Assembly (NCBI RefSeq): GCF_023016005.1
Contig: NZ_JALKAZ010000001.1
Span: forward strand, 1,984,001-2,048,000
Reading direction: 5' to 3'
DNA length: 64,000 bases
Origin: Erythrobacter sp. F6033
Lineage (GTDB): Bacteria > Pseudomonadota > Alphaproteobacteria > Sphingomonadales > Sphingomonadaceae
Part shown: piece by piece, positions 45,988 to 55,155 of the stretch
How the letters are laid out: every line of letters starts with the position of its first letter
Numbering within the stretch: the stretch's first letter is position 1
Program-made: the position numbers and the translations under genes
Notes under the pieces: generated by a model
Told to the model about the DNA's origin: nothing
The model's input: only the letters and a program-made list of their open reading frames with translations
The model's database searches: none

Positions 45988-46518
45988 GTGCGCCCATCTC
46001 GAAAAATCCTCGGCATTGGCCTGATAGCCTTACTCCTGGGCTGCAACGAGATACCCGAATTGCCAGAGGATTTTTGCGCCGAAGAGCGGCGGCGAGTGAC
46101 CAAGCAAGAACGGATTATCAACGCTTTAATCGCGATTGAAGTGCGCGAAATGTATAAGACGCGCTTGAAACATTATAGCCAGTTCCGCGCTCGCAAGATT
46201 GCAGATCAACCCAATATTTCACCGCGTGATTTGGCCGAGTTGTACTTCGCAGATTATCCCGATTGCTGCGAACTTCGAAAGCCGTGGCCGTTTGAGTATT
46301 ACCCTTTGACCGGTGAAACCGAGTTCGCCGATGAGCAAGTCGCTCACGCCTACAAGATCAAGTGGACACACAATGTGATTGTCCGCGATCCTGCGGGCGA
46401 GCAAATTCCGTTCGCCGATAAAGACATCCGCGACGGCGAGTTAACCGACCCAATGTATCGCCGGGCCATCGTTAAGTCCTATGCCTGCGGAGAAACTGAG
46501 CGACCAAAAGACGCCTGA
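45988..46518 (+). CDS. Hypothetical lipoprotein
   Basis: 176 residues starting at GTG. Signal with lipobox LLLGC at about residue 19, then a charged, aromatic-rich domain (EVREMYKTRLKHYSQFRARK, LYFADYPDCCELRKPWPFEYY) with several cysteines that may form disulfides. No family recognised. The ribosome binding site is weak, so the exact start is uncertain, but the signal peptide begins at the second codon. Confidence 0.7.
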   Translation: MRPSRKILGIGLIALLLGCNEIPELPEDFCAEERRRVTKQERIINALIAIEVREMYKTRLKHYSQFRARKIADQPNISPRDLAELYFADYPDCCELRKPWPFEYYPLTGETEFADEQVAHAYKIKWTHNVIVRDPAGEQIPFADKDIRDGELTDPMYRRAIVKSYACGETERPKDA

Positions 46519-46589
46519 ATTGAGCAGAGGTTGAGACGGACGGAAGCGAAGAAAGTGACTCCCCTCTGCGTTCGTAGTATTCATGCCCC

Positions 46590-47273
46590 ATGAAAGCATG
46601 GTTCACACGCCGCTATCTCGATATTCTTGGGTCGATCTACATTTACAATGAGCATCGCGGCTACACCGCGCTTGATCGTGTTCTAGAGGCCGTGCGGCGT
46701 AAGCATCCCGAAGCAACCGAGTTCATCGCCGCAGTCGAGAAACACCGCGCGGATGAGCGCAAGCACTACGTGATGTTCAAGCGCTGGTTTGAATTGCAGG
46801 GCAAAAAGCCAATCGCGGTCGACCGGACATTTGGCCACATTGATCGCTTTATCGAAATTACCTTCGGCACCTCTATCGATGATCTCGATACCGATGCGAT
46901 CATTGCGAGCGATGATTTGTTCGAGCGGCTCTGCCGGGTCATTTCACTGACCGAGAAACGCGGTTTGAAGCAGGTGGATATCCTGCTTGATCATCCGCTA
47001 GTGAATTCGGACAAAGCCCTCAAACGCATTTTTGAAGTGGTGCATATTGATGAACCTAGCCATTTCGAACCTTACGATGATTGGCTGGCCAAAAACGCGC
47101 GGCGCCAACCGAGCAGCCGCGAACGCTGGATTGACCGGATGATCCATTCAGAACTGCTCTTCATCAAGCTGCCCCTGCTGTTCCTGTGGTTTGGCGCGCC
47201 GCGCCGCACCGAATGGCGCGATGCGGGCGAGAATAACCCGCGCCCTGCCCTACGCAGCGCTGTTAGCGCCTAA
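46590..47273 (+). CDS. Ferritin-like (di-iron) domain protein, unassigned
   Basis: 227 residues, mainly helical. Two ExxH motifs, DERKH (E56, H59) and DEPSH (E155, H158), with further glutamates in helices (E21, E42, E50), resemble the di-iron site of ferritin-like enzymes. A hydrophobic segment near the end (LLFIKLPLLFLWFG) may touch the membrane, as in some di-iron hydroxylases. Metal binding and reaction are inferred. GtrA-type gene follows 33 nt downstream. Confidence 0.6.
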   Translation: MKAWFTRRYLDILGSIYIYNEHRGYTALDRVLEAVRRKHPEATEFIAAVEKHRADERKHYVMFKRWFELQGKKPIAVDRTFGHIDRFIEITFGTSIDDLDTDAIIASDDLFERLCRVISLTEKRGLKQVDILLDHPLVNSDKALKRIFEVVHIDEPSHFEPYDDWLAKNARRQPSSRERWIDRMIHSELLFIKLPLLFLWFGAPRRTEWRDAGENNPRPALRSAVSA

Positions 47274-47306
47274 AACGGTCTGCAAGATTATCGCATTCAA
47301 AAGACT

Positions 47307-47711
47307 ATGATTTCTCGCTTCTTCACGCGCCGCGCAGGCGGCATGTTGGTCCGCAATACGGTCGTCAGCACCGGCGTCTTCATCGTCGGTTTGGGCGTGT
47401 TGTGGCTGTTAGTGGAAATGGCGGGCGTTGACCCGGTTCTTGCGACCGCGATCAGCTTTCTGATCGCGAACTCGATCCATTATGTATTCGGCAGAACATG
47501 GATATTTGCAGGGTCCGATCGGAAAGTTTCGACCGGTTATCTGCTGTTTATCATAAACGCCCTTGTCGGCCTTGCCGTGACGGTCGGGCTGTTCTGGATA
47601 CTCACAGAATACACCGCGATAAACTATCTCGTTGCGCGGGTGATCGTATCCGTTTTCGCCGGGTTGGCAGTGTTTGCCCTAAACGCAGCGTTCAATTTCA
47701 AGAAGGTGTAG
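47307..47711 (+). CDS. GtrA-family membrane protein
   Basis: 134 residues with four hydrophobic helices (about 17-38, 44-62, 76-97, 107-130) and ISFLIANSIHYVFGRTWIF, typical for GtrA. Members help to flip or use polyprenyl-linked sugars in cell-surface glycosylation. Partner glycosyltransferases are not in the window. Confidence 0.87.
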   Translation: MISRFFTRRAGGMLVRNTVVSTGVFIVGLGVLWLLVEMAGVDPVLATAISFLIANSIHYVFGRTWIFAGSDRKVSTGYLLFIINALVGLAVTVGLFWILTEYTAINYLVARVIVSVFAGLAVFALNAAFNFKKV

Positions 47712-47821
47712 CTGACACGCCCTTATACGGCGGCGGGTCAAAACCGTTGGTTAGAATGGCAACATCGCAAGCCTACCAACGCAGGATGTCTGCGCTGATA
47801 GGCTGCAATGTTTGTCAGCAA

Positions 47822-48151
47822 TTAAGCAGCAAGCAGCTCGTCATAAGCTGCACAAGCTTCAGCAACGCCGAAGGAGCCATCAGCGGCACCGGCGGTTACT
47901 TTTTCTTGGATTTCAGTCATCTTTGCAGCCATTTCCTGCATTGCTTCCGGATCGCTCGCGAGGCCCTGCATTTTTTCGCCAAGCTCGGTAGCTTTTGCGA
48001 CCATGGTGTCTTCGGTGCAATCTTCAGCAGCAGCTGTTTCTTCGATTGCTTCTTCAGTTGCAGTCGCATCGGTTTCTTCGGCTGCTCCGCCACATGCGCT
48101 GAGCAGAAGAGCACTCGAAAGTGCGGCTGTAATTGCGATTGATTTCTTCAT
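47822..48151 (-). CDS. Small acidic lipoprotein
   Basis: 109 residues: signal MKKSIAITAALSSALLLSAC with lipobox LLSAC, then a run of Thr, Ala and Glu (ETDATATEEAIEETAAAE) and a helical part rich in Met and Glu. GGAGGGG before the ATG at 48151 fixes the start; the longer frame is not real. Two mature cysteines (EDCTEDT and EACAAYD) may pair. Function unknown. Confidence 0.8.
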   Translation of the reverse strand: MKKSIAITAALSSALLLSACGGAAEETDATATEEAIEETAAAEDCTEDTMVAKATELGEKMQGLASDPEAMQEMAAKMTEIQEKVTAGAADGSFGVAEACAAYDELLAA

Positions 48152-48356
48152 TTTGACCCCTCCAAATGTGTCAATTCCTAAAATAGGAAAGGGGCTGGTA
48201 TCAGCATCACACCACACGTCAATCGAGTTAACCAATTGAGAAGTGTACCAACTTGAGCGGTTCGCAGTATTGGTATTCAGAGCTTTGCTTGAGCTCTGGT
48301 CAATCACCTGGCTTCTTAGGCAATGCCTCCAATTCGCGCAGGCCGGCGGTCAAAAT

Positions 48357-49763
48357 TCATTCCGCCGCGTCTCGCTTGTCCTCGATCGCACTGGCATCGT
48401 CGGCATCTGCAGCGTTGTAGTTCGGAGTGCTCTCTACCAAAGGCACTTCTTCGATCTCGGCCTTGCCGATTTCGATGCCCTTCTCTGCAAGGCGCTTGCC
48501 CGATGACAGCACGTTGCGCTCAAAGCTGCCTACAAACTTGTTGTAGTTTTTAACCGCGCTATCCAACCCGCCACCGACGCGCTTCAAATGCTCGCCCGCT
48601 ACGCGCAGTCGATCATAGAGCTCCGCGCCCATCCGGCCGATTTCCTGGGCTTCTTTGGCAAGTCCATCCTGCCGCCAGACCTGCGCAACAGTTCGCGCGA
48701 TAGCGACAAGGTTGGTGGGCGTCGCAAGCAGCACGCGGCGCTCGAATGCGAAATCCCACAATGTCGGATCGGCATCCAAGGCGGCTGTCACAAAATGCTC
48801 ACCCGGGATGAACATGATGACGTAATCGGGCGCTTCCTCGAACTGGCTCTGGTAGCTCTTTGCCCCCAGAGTCTGAACATGATTGCGCATACTTTTGGCG
48901 TGGGATTTCAATTGGAAATCGCGCGTATCGTCATCATCGGCCTCGAACGCGGCCTGATAGGCGTTGAGCGAGACTTTGGAATCGATCACCAGCTTCTTCT
49001 GGCCGGGCACATTGATGATTGCATCGGGGCGCAGTCGCCCTTCCTCGGTATCAACCGAATGCTCCATCATGAAATCGGTGTGTTCTGCGAGCCCGCATTG
49101 CTCGAGCAGATTTTGCAACGCCCGCTCTCCCCAACGCCCGCGCGCCTTGGGCGCATTGGTCAATGAATTGCCGAGCCGCTGCGCCTCGCGCCGGACCTCT
49201 TCCTGCCCTTCGCGCATAGACTGGATCAGACCGTTTAGCTGGCCGAACGCATCAACACGCTGTTTCTCCAGCGTTTCGACCTGTTTCTCGTATTTCTCCA
49301 GCCGCTCGCCCACCGGATTGAGCAACGCCTTGATCTTCTGCTCGCCGGTTTCCTCGGACTGCTTGAAGCGCTCATCCGCGCGGCGCAGAAACGCCTCCTG
49401 CGCTTTGCCAAGCACCTGAGCACCGGTGTTTTCAAATTCCTTGAGCAGCTTGTCACGCGATTCCTCGAGCAGCTTTTTCTGTTCGGCAAAGCCAGCGCGC
49501 TCAGCCTTGAACGCGGCGTTTTGTTCTCGCGCGGATTCGAGCTCAGCGGCCAGCGCATCGGCGCGACTAGCGCGTTCCTGCGCGGCGGACAGTTTCACCT
49601 GCGCATCACCCAGTTCGGCGATGGCGGCCTTGAACTCGCCTTCGCGCGTTTCCAGTCGTTCGCGTAAGTCCGCTACAGGCCGTGAAGCAAAGAACCACAC
49701 TGTCCCCATGCCGATTGCAAGACCGACAATAAGTGCCCCTAAACCAACAACTGTCGTATCCAT
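48357..49763 (-). CDS. rmuC: DNA recombination protein RmuC
   Basis: 468 residues. N-terminal membrane anchor (about 5-27), a long coiled coil (about 30-190), then the RmuC nuclease-like domain with RGRWGERALQNLLEQCGL, RPDAIINVPG, LVIDSKVSLNAY and ATPTNLVAIARTVAQ. Limits certain inversions and DNA rearrangements in E. coli. ATG at 49763 is preferred to the TTG just before it because AAGGA is better spaced. Confidence 0.93.
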   Translation of the reverse strand: MDTTVVGLGALIVGLAIGMGTVWFFASRPVADLRERLETREGEFKAAIAELGDAQVKLSAAQERASRADALAAELESAREQNAAFKAERAGFAEQKKLLEESRDKLLKEFENTGAQVLGKAQEAFLRRADERFKQSEETGEQKIKALLNPVGERLEKYEKQVETLEKQRVDAFGQLNGLIQSMREGQEEVRREAQRLGNSLTNAPKARGRWGERALQNLLEQCGLAEHTDFMMEHSVDTEEGRLRPDAIINVPGQKKLVIDSKVSLNAYQAAFEADDDDTRDFQLKSHAKSMRNHVQTLGAKSYQSQFEEAPDYVIMFIPGEHFVTAALDADPTLWDFAFERRVLLATPTNLVAIARTVAQVWRQDGLAKEAQEIGRMGAELYDRLRVAGEHLKRVGGGLDSAVKNYNKFVGSFERNVLSSGKRLAEKGIEIGKAEIEEVPLVESTPNYNAADADDASAIEDKRDAAE

Positions 49764-49835
49764 CAAATTTCCTTGCGACTGTGGAGGTGACGGTTGCGCC
49801 CCGCCACCTCGCGTCAGTCTTAGCTTGGTGAGTCT

Positions 49836-49994
49836 CTATGACTTACCGAAATGCCAAGTGAAATCAGCCCTTGCCTCGTCCTCGGTATCGAACCCGAATG
49901 GAGATTGGTGCACACATTTCGTGTCGCCGGATGACAACAGAACCCAGTACCAAAGGCCAAAACTCGGACGCACCACATGGGGCGGCAGATACAT
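49836..49994 (-). CDS. Unlisted 52-residue protein
   Basis: ATG at 49994 preceded by AGGAG at 7 nt; stop TAG at 49836-49838. The product begins MYLPPHVVRPSFGLWYWVLL, continues with SSGDTKCVHQSPFGF and ends DEARADFTWHFGKS. It is rich in aromatic residues, has no signal peptide and only one cysteine. Codon use looks like the neighbours (many C/G third positions). The frame is too short for usual gene-length cut-offs. No family recognised. Confidence 0.6.
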   Translation of the reverse strand: MYLPPHVVRPSFGLWYWVLLSSGDTKCVHQSPFGFDTEDEARADFTWHFGKS

Positions 49995-50257
49995 GCCACT
50001 CTCCTATGCTTAGCGCTTCTGGATAGCCAAATTCTAAGATTGCTCGGGGAACTTGTGTCTCTCACCACATAAATGCGGTTCACCACAAATGTCTGATCCG
50101 AGGCGGTTTGTCAGAACCCAGCCTTATGTTGGTATTATTCGCCCCACGGCGTGCCATCAAATCAAGAGCACCTCCATCACTAAGAACAGAGAGCGAACGT
50201 ATCATAGGGCTTGCACGAATCCAACATCGCTAGATTCTGATCTGTGGAAAGCGAAAA

Positions 50258-50842
50258 CTACGCAGCCTGACGGATCTTCTTCAGCTTCTTCAAGGCCATG
50301 CTGCGCTTCAAGCGGCTGAGATGGTCGATAAAGAGGATACCTTCGAGGTGGTCCATTTCGTGCTGCAAGCACGTCGCGAGCAAACCTTCGAGGCTTTCCT
50401 CATGGGTATTGCCCTCGAGGTCTTGGTATTTCACCTTGCAGGTCGCGGGGCGATCCACATCGGCATACACCTCAGGGACGGACAGGCAGCCTTCCTGGTA
50501 GGTCGACAGCTCATCTGCCGGATCGACAATCACTGGATTGATGAAAACGCGCGGCTCATTCTTGGTCGGCTGGTGCGTATGCGCATGGCCGTCATGCCCA
50601 TGATCGTGGTCGCACTCGACCGGCTCGGCATCGGGGTCTTCGGGTTGAAGATCGATCACCAGCACCCGTTTGGGGACGCCCACCTGTATCGCCGCCAGAC
50701 CAATGCCCGGCGCGTCATACATGGTTTCAAACATGTCCTCGACGAGCGTTTTGAGATCGTCGTTGAACTCGTCTGCTTCGACGGGAACGGATACGGTTTT
50801 GAGCCGGGGATCCGGAACTTCAAGGATTTCGCGAATAGCCAT
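50258..50842 (-). CDS. def: Peptide deformylase with histidine-rich insertion
   Basis: Removes formyl groups from nascent proteins. 194 residues with the three motifs GIGLAA (46-51), EGCLS (117-121) and HEMDH (161-165), which together bind the catalytic metal. Between motifs 1 and 2 there is an insertion [15 protein letters not shown] (77-91) with six histidines, not part of the standard fold and probably a flexible metal-binding loop. Separated from recR by 63 bp on the same strand. Confidence 0.95.
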   Translation of the reverse strand: MAIREILEVPDPRLKTVSVPVEADEFNDDLKTLVEDMFETMYDAPGIGLAAIQVGVPKRVLVIDLQPEDPDAEPVECDHDHGHDGHAHTHQPTKNEPRVFINPVIVDPADELSTYQEGCLSVPEVYADVDRPATCKVKYQDLEGNTHEESLEGLLATCLQHEMDHLEGILFIDHLSRLKRSMALKKLKKIRQAA

Positions 50843-50905
50843 GTGATGTATTTAGTGCGTGGGGATACGCCCCGCAAGCGCGTTGGTTCGATTTGAGTAA
50901 TCGAA

Positions 50906-51502
50906 CTATCCAACGGGTCTCCGCGCCCTTAGCGCCTGTGCCAGCGTTCCTTCGTCGAGATAATCCAGCTCTCCGCCTACCGGCAGGCCGTGCGCCAGCT
51001 GTGTTATGCGGACATTGTGCACTTCCAGCCGCTCGGCAAGGTAATGCGCGGTCGTTTGCCCTTCGAGGGTGGCGTTCATGGCGAGTACGACTTCATCGAC
51101 TTCACCGCCAGACACTCGGTCCAGCAGGGTGGCGATATTGAGGTCTTCGGGTGCAACCCCGTCCAGCGCCGACAATCTGCCGCCCAGCACATGATAGCGG
51201 CCTTGAAACAGCCGCGCGCGGTCCAGCGCCCAGACATCCGCGACATCCTCCACCACGCAAAGCGATTTCACATCTCGGCGCGGATCGGCGCAGATGCCGC
51301 ACGGATTGCTGGTGTCGACATTGCCGCATGTTTCGCACTCGACCAGCGTCTCGGAAACGGCATCCAACGCTTCGAGCAATGCAGGCAGCGCCTGTTCGCG
51401 GTTCTTGACCAGCCACAGCACCGCACGCCGCGCGCTGCGCGGTCCCAGCCCCGGCAGACGGGCCAATACGCCCGAAAGCGCTTCGATCTCTTGCGATGCC
51501 AT
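50906..51502 (-). CDS. recR: Recombination mediator RecR
   Basis: 198 residues: helix-hairpin-helix [20 protein letters not shown], four-cysteine zinc site ([16 protein letters not shown]), and a Toprim domain ([29 protein letters not shown]). Works with RecF/RecO to load RecA on gapped DNA. Divergent from fmt with 53 bp between. Confidence 0.95.
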   Translation of the reverse strand: MASQEIEALSGVLARLPGLGPRSARRAVLWLVKNREQALPALLEALDAVSETLVECETCGNVDTSNPCGICADPRRDVKSLCVVEDVADVWALDRARLFQGRYHVLGGRLSALDGVAPEDLNIATLLDRVSGGEVDEVVLAMNATLEGQTTAHYLAERLEVHNVRITQLAHGLPVGGELDYLDEGTLAQALRARRPVG

Positions 51503-51555
51503 GGGGGTAGAGATAGGGGCTGCAGCGGAAACGAGAAAGGCCGACGCGACCTGTC

Positions 51556-52461
51556 ATGCGCATAATTTTTATGGGAACGCCCGATTTTGCGGTGCCTGCG
51601 CTCGCTGCGCTGCATGAAGCGGGGCATGAGATCGTGTGTGTATACACGCAGCCGCCGCGACCGGCAGGACGGGGTAAGAAGCTGCGTCCCTCCCCTGTGC
51701 AGGCGAAGGCAGAGGCGCTCGGGCTGGAGGTGCGATCCCCAAAATCGCTGCGTAATGAGACCGCGCAGACCGACTTTGCTGCGCTGAATGCCGATGTCGC
51801 GGTGGTTGCGGCCTATGGTCTTATATTGCCGCAAGCGGTGCTCGATGCACCGACGCATGGCTGCCTCAACATCCACGCCTCGATCCTACCGCGCTGGCGC
51901 GGTGCCGCGCCGATCCACCGAGCGATTATGGCGGGCGATGAGGAGACCGGTGTTACCATCATGCAGATGGAGGCTGGTTTGGATACTGGGCCAATGTTGC
52001 ATATCGTGCGCACTTCGATCGCCAACAAGACGACCGGCGATTTGACGGCAGAGCTCGCCGAACTTGGTGCAGGCGCGATGGTGGAAGTGCTTGCTGATCT
52101 CGACAGCTACAAAGCCGAGCCGCAGGACGACGGCGACACCACTTACGCGCCAAAGATCGACAAAGCCGAAGCACGGATCGACTGGAGCCGTCCGGCAAGC
52201 GAGCTGGTGCGCCATGTGCAAGGCCTCGCCCCGTTTCCCGGTGCATGGTTCGCGCTGGAAGGCGAGCGGATCAAACTGCTCGCGGCAGAGCAGGTTAAGG
52301 GCTCCGGCGAGGCTGGAACAGTGCTCGACGATGCACTCTCCATAGCCTGCGGTACCGGAGCCATCCGTCCGCTGCGCCTGCAACGCGCCGGAAAACCCGC
52401 AATGAGCTCAGAAGACTTCCTGCGAGGGCGAGCCGTTCCGCAAGGGACGCAAATCGATTGA
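51556..52461 (+). CDS. fmt: Methionyl-tRNA formyltransferase
   Basis: Formylates initiator Met-tRNA with 10-formyl-THF. 301 residues; [19 protein letters not shown], catalytic region [18 protein letters not shown] (Asn, His) and [10 protein letters not shown] (Asp), then a C-terminal OB-like domain. Clusters with def, which reverses the reaction on nascent chains, and overlaps truA by 4 nt. Confidence 0.96.
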   Translation: MRIIFMGTPDFAVPALAALHEAGHEIVCVYTQPPRPAGRGKKLRPSPVQAKAEALGLEVRSPKSLRNETAQTDFAALNADVAVVAAYGLILPQAVLDAPTHGCLNIHASILPRWRGAAPIHRAIMAGDEETGVTIMQMEAGLDTGPMLHIVRTSIANKTTGDLTAELAELGAGAMVEVLADLDSYKAEPQDDGDTTYAPKIDKAEARIDWSRPASELVRHVQGLAPFPGAWFALEGERIKLLAAEQVKGSGEAGTVLDDALSIACGTGAIRPLRLQRAGKPAMSSEDFLRGRAVPQGTQID

Positions 52462-53222
52462 CCCGCTTCGCGCTCACATACGAATTTGACGGCACGCCAT
52501 TTCAGGGGCTCCAGCGCCAGAAGCATGGGCCAAGCGTCCAGCAGGCGATCGAGGAGGCCCTGTTCAAGGTGACGGGCGAGGAAGTGACTCTTCTTTCCTC
52601 CGGCCGGACCGATGCTGGTGTGCATGCGATGGCCATGGTCAGCCATGTCGATATCGAGAAAGACTTGACCCCGTTCCGTCTGATGGAGGCGGTGAATGCG
52701 CAGCTGCGCCCAAACCCCATCGGCGTGAACCGCTGCGAGATCGTGAGCGAGGAATGGCACTCGCGCTTTTCCTGTATCGGGCGGCGATACCTCTATCGCA
52801 TATCCAACCGCCGCGCGCCCGCCGCATTGGCTAAGAATCGCGTTTGGCAAGTCGTGCCCCAACTTGACGCAGAGGCAATGCACCGCGCAGCGCAGTCGCT
52901 TGTCGGCTTGCACGATTTCACCACGTTCCGCTCCACCATGTGCCAGGCGAAAGACCCAGTGAAGACGCTGGACCGGCTGGATGTCGAGCGGGTCGAGGGT
53001 CTGTTCGGGCCGGAAATCCATATCCACGCGGAAGCACGCAGTTTCCTCCACCATCAAGTCCGCTCAATGGTCGGCTGCTTGAAACTGGTGGGTCAAGGCA
53101 CGTGGCAGGAAGAGCGAATTGCGGAGGCTTTGGAGGCCCGTGACCGTCAGGCGCTGGGCATGAATGCGCCGCCGCATGGTCTCTATTTTGTCGAGGCAAT
53201 CTATCCGGAGGGGCAAAAGTAA
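52458..53222 (+). CDS. truA: tRNA pseudouridine(38-40) synthase
   Basis: 254 residues. Catalytic aspartate in [14 protein letters not shown]; also [13 protein letters not shown] and [13 protein letters not shown]. Starts with TTG overlapping the fmt stop (TTGA); no ATG lies before the conserved [11 protein letters not shown], so TTG is the only fitting start. Confidence 0.95.
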   Translation: MTRFALTYEFDGTPFQGLQRQKHGPSVQQAIEEALFKVTGEEVTLLSSGRTDAGVHAMAMVSHVDIEKDLTPFRLMEAVNAQLRPNPIGVNRCEIVSEEWHSRFSCIGRRYLYRISNRRAPAALAKNRVWQVVPQLDAEAMHRAAQSLVGLHDFTTFRSTMCQAKDPVKTLDRLDVERVEGLFGPEIHIHAEARSFLHHQVRSMVGCLKLVGQGTWQEERIAEALEARDRQALGMNAPPHGLYFVEAIYPEGQK

Positions 53223-53223
53223 G

Positions 53224-53610
53224 ATGTCGAAATGGTATAAGATGCCGCCGAGCTATCGGATCACCGATGGCGAATACAAAGCCAATGTCGACGGGATCAA
53301 TATCGTATTCGGAGCAGTGCTGGGCTTCGTCCTCGTTGGCGGAGAAGGCCTGCCTGTCCGCGATTTCGTAGCACTCCTGATGCTCAGCGCGGCGGTTGTG
53401 GTGATGATCCTGTATCTCAGCCAGAGCGAGTACAAACTGTTCTATATCGTCCTGACAGCCGCCACCATCGTTGCTTTTCCGTATATCGCCGAGGACTTCT
53501 TCAAACTCGCAAGAGTGCCAAAGCTGCAACCGACGCTGGCCGTCTGGGCTCTCATGGTGTTGCTCGTCGAATTGATACCGCGTGAAAAGGACGCTGAAGG
53601 CGATACTTGA
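53224..53610 (+). CDS. Hypothetical membrane protein downstream of truA
   Basis: 128 residues with three to four hydrophobic segments (about 27-41, 45-62, 70-88 and 104-118) between charged ends. The ATG lies one nt after the truA stop with GGAGGGG upstream. No family recognised. Co-transcription with fmt and truA is likely. Confidence 0.7.
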   Translation: MSKWYKMPPSYRITDGEYKANVDGINIVFGAVLGFVLVGGEGLPVRDFVALLMLSAAVVVMILYLSQSEYKLFYIVLTAATIVAFPYIAEDFFKLARVPKLQPTLAVWALMVLLVELIPREKDAEGDT

Positions 53611-53681
53611 CCTAACGTCACCCTAGTAATGCGGGCAGCGGTGTCCTAGCTCGACTGCAACGCATTTACAGGAGACGGATA

Positions 53682-54797
53682 ATGACAACGACCGGCAAAC
53701 AGCTTTTCTCGACGCTCAGCGCGGATGGCAAACTCACCCTCGAAATCAGCGAAGAGACTTTCCCGGAGCCAACCGGCAACCAAGTGCTCGTCAAAATGGA
53801 AGGCGCGCCGATCAACCCGTCCGACCTCGCGATCCTGACCAGTGCAGCCGATTTCGACAATGCCGAATATTCAGCGGGCAAAGTTGTCGCGACCATGCCG
53901 GAGCCGTTCCTTTCGGGACAGCGTGGCCGCCACGGTCAGCGTCTGCCAGCCGGTAACGAAGGCGCAGGCACCGTTGTTGCAACAGGCGACGGCGACATGG
54001 CGAAAGCTCTTATGGGTCAGCGGGTCGCTTGCGTGCCCGGCAACGCATTCAGCCAGTACGCCATCGCGGATGCCATGATGTGCCTGCCGCTGGGCGACCA
54101 CACCGCCGAAGAAGGCGCATCCAGCTTTGTGAACCCGATGACAGCGCTTGGTTTTGTCGAAACCGCGAAGATGGAAGGTCACGACGCCATTGTGCACCTC
54201 GCTGCGGCATCGAACCTTGGTCAGATGCTCAACAAGATTTGCCAAGAAGACGGCATGAAGCTCGTCAACATCGTGCGCAAGCAGGAGCATGTCGATCTGC
54301 TGAAAAGCCAGGGCGCGACTTATGTCGTGAACTCGTCTGACGATGATTACATGAAGCAGCTTCGTGCGGCGATCAAAGAGACCGGTGCGTTCCTGGGCTT
54401 TGACCCGATTGGCGGCGGTCAGAACACCGATCACGTGCTGAAAGCGATGGAGCAAGTCGCCTCCAGCCAGATGGAAGAATATTCGCGCTACGGTTCGAAC
54501 CAGGACAAGAAGATGTACCAGTATGGCCGTCTGGACCTCCAAAACCCGACCATCCTGACCCCGTCTTACGGTCTGCAATGGACTGTCTCTGGCTGGCTGC
54601 TCACACCGTTCCTCGCGAAAGCGGGCATGGAAACAGTCGTGAAGATGCGCACCCGCGTTCAGCAGAACCTCGGCTCCACATTCGCCTCCAGCTATAAAGC
54701 GAAAGTCGATCTGGAAGGCATGCTGACTAAGGAAGCGATCACGGACTATCGCCAGATGAAAACCGGCGAGAAATATCTCGTCACGCCTTGGGGCTGA
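53682..54797 (+). CDS. Zinc-binding-dehydrogenase-like oxidoreductase (MDR family)
   Basis: 371 residues. GroES-like start (VLVKMEGAPINPSDLAIL), then a Rossmann part (IVHLAAASNLGQMLNKICQE, KLVNIVRKQEHVDLLKSQGA). Classical zinc ligands of alcohol dehydrogenases are missing, so it resembles quinone reductase/trans-2-enoyl-CoA reductase-like members. NAD(P)H-dependent; substrate unknown. AGGAGACGG precedes the ATG. Confidence 0.82.
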   Translation: MTTTGKQLFSTLSADGKLTLEISEETFPEPTGNQVLVKMEGAPINPSDLAILTSAADFDNAEYSAGKVVATMPEPFLSGQRGRHGQRLPAGNEGAGTVVATGDGDMAKALMGQRVACVPGNAFSQYAIADAMMCLPLGDHTAEEGASSFVNPMTALGFVETAKMEGHDAIVHLAAASNLGQMLNKICQEDGMKLVNIVRKQEHVDLLKSQGATYVVNSSDDDYMKQLRAAIKETGAFLGFDPIGGGQNTDHVLKAMEQVASSQMEEYSRYGSNQDKKMYQYGRLDLQNPTILTPSYGLQWTVSGWLLTPFLAKAGMETVVKMRTRVQQNLGSTFASSYKAKVDLEGMLTKEAITDYRQMKTGEKYLVTPWG

Positions 54798-54826
54798 TCG
54801 ACTAGGCAGGTCGCGGGAGCGCAAAG

Positions 54827-55123
54827 ATGGTGCTGATCGCCGCAATGATAATTGGTGGTTTCCTTGCAGTCTGGGTGCTGCAAGGGATCATCGATTGGGC
54901 GATCACAAGCCGCTTCATGGAAAACCCGCTCAACGGGAAAATCCTTGCGACAATCGCGGCCTATTTCCTCGCAGCCCTGCTCTACTGGATGAGCAGGGAT
55001 ACGATGCTCGGTTTCGCGACCTATCTACCCGGAGCGATCCTCGTTGGTATCATGGAAGTGCGCGGTGCCCGTAAAGTGCAGGCGCGGATTGACGCTCAGG
55101 ATCAAACTTCGACTTTTGAGTAA
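54827..55123 (+). CDS. Small hypothetical membrane protein
   Basis: 98 residues with three hydrophobic segments (about 2-25, 40-55 and 60-75) and a basic/polar tail. GGGAG lies before the ATG. Follows the oxidoreductase gene by 29 nt and may share its transcript. No family recognised. Confidence 0.65.
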   Translation: MVLIAAMIIGGFLAVWVLQGIIDWAITSRFMENPLNGKILATIAAYFLAALLYWMSRDTMLGFATYLPGAILVGIMEVRGARKVQARIDAQDQTSTFE

Positions 55124-55131
55124 GCTGCAGA

Positions 55132-55155
55132 TTTGACCGGTTAGCGCCGGTCAAA
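55132..55155. terminator. Hairpin between convergent genes
   Basis: TTTGACCGG (55132-55140) and CCGGTCAAA (55147-55155) form a perfect 9-bp stem with a 6-nt loop that contains the asparaginase stop codon. No long T run, but the stem itself starts and ends with T/A triplets. Confidence 0.55.
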
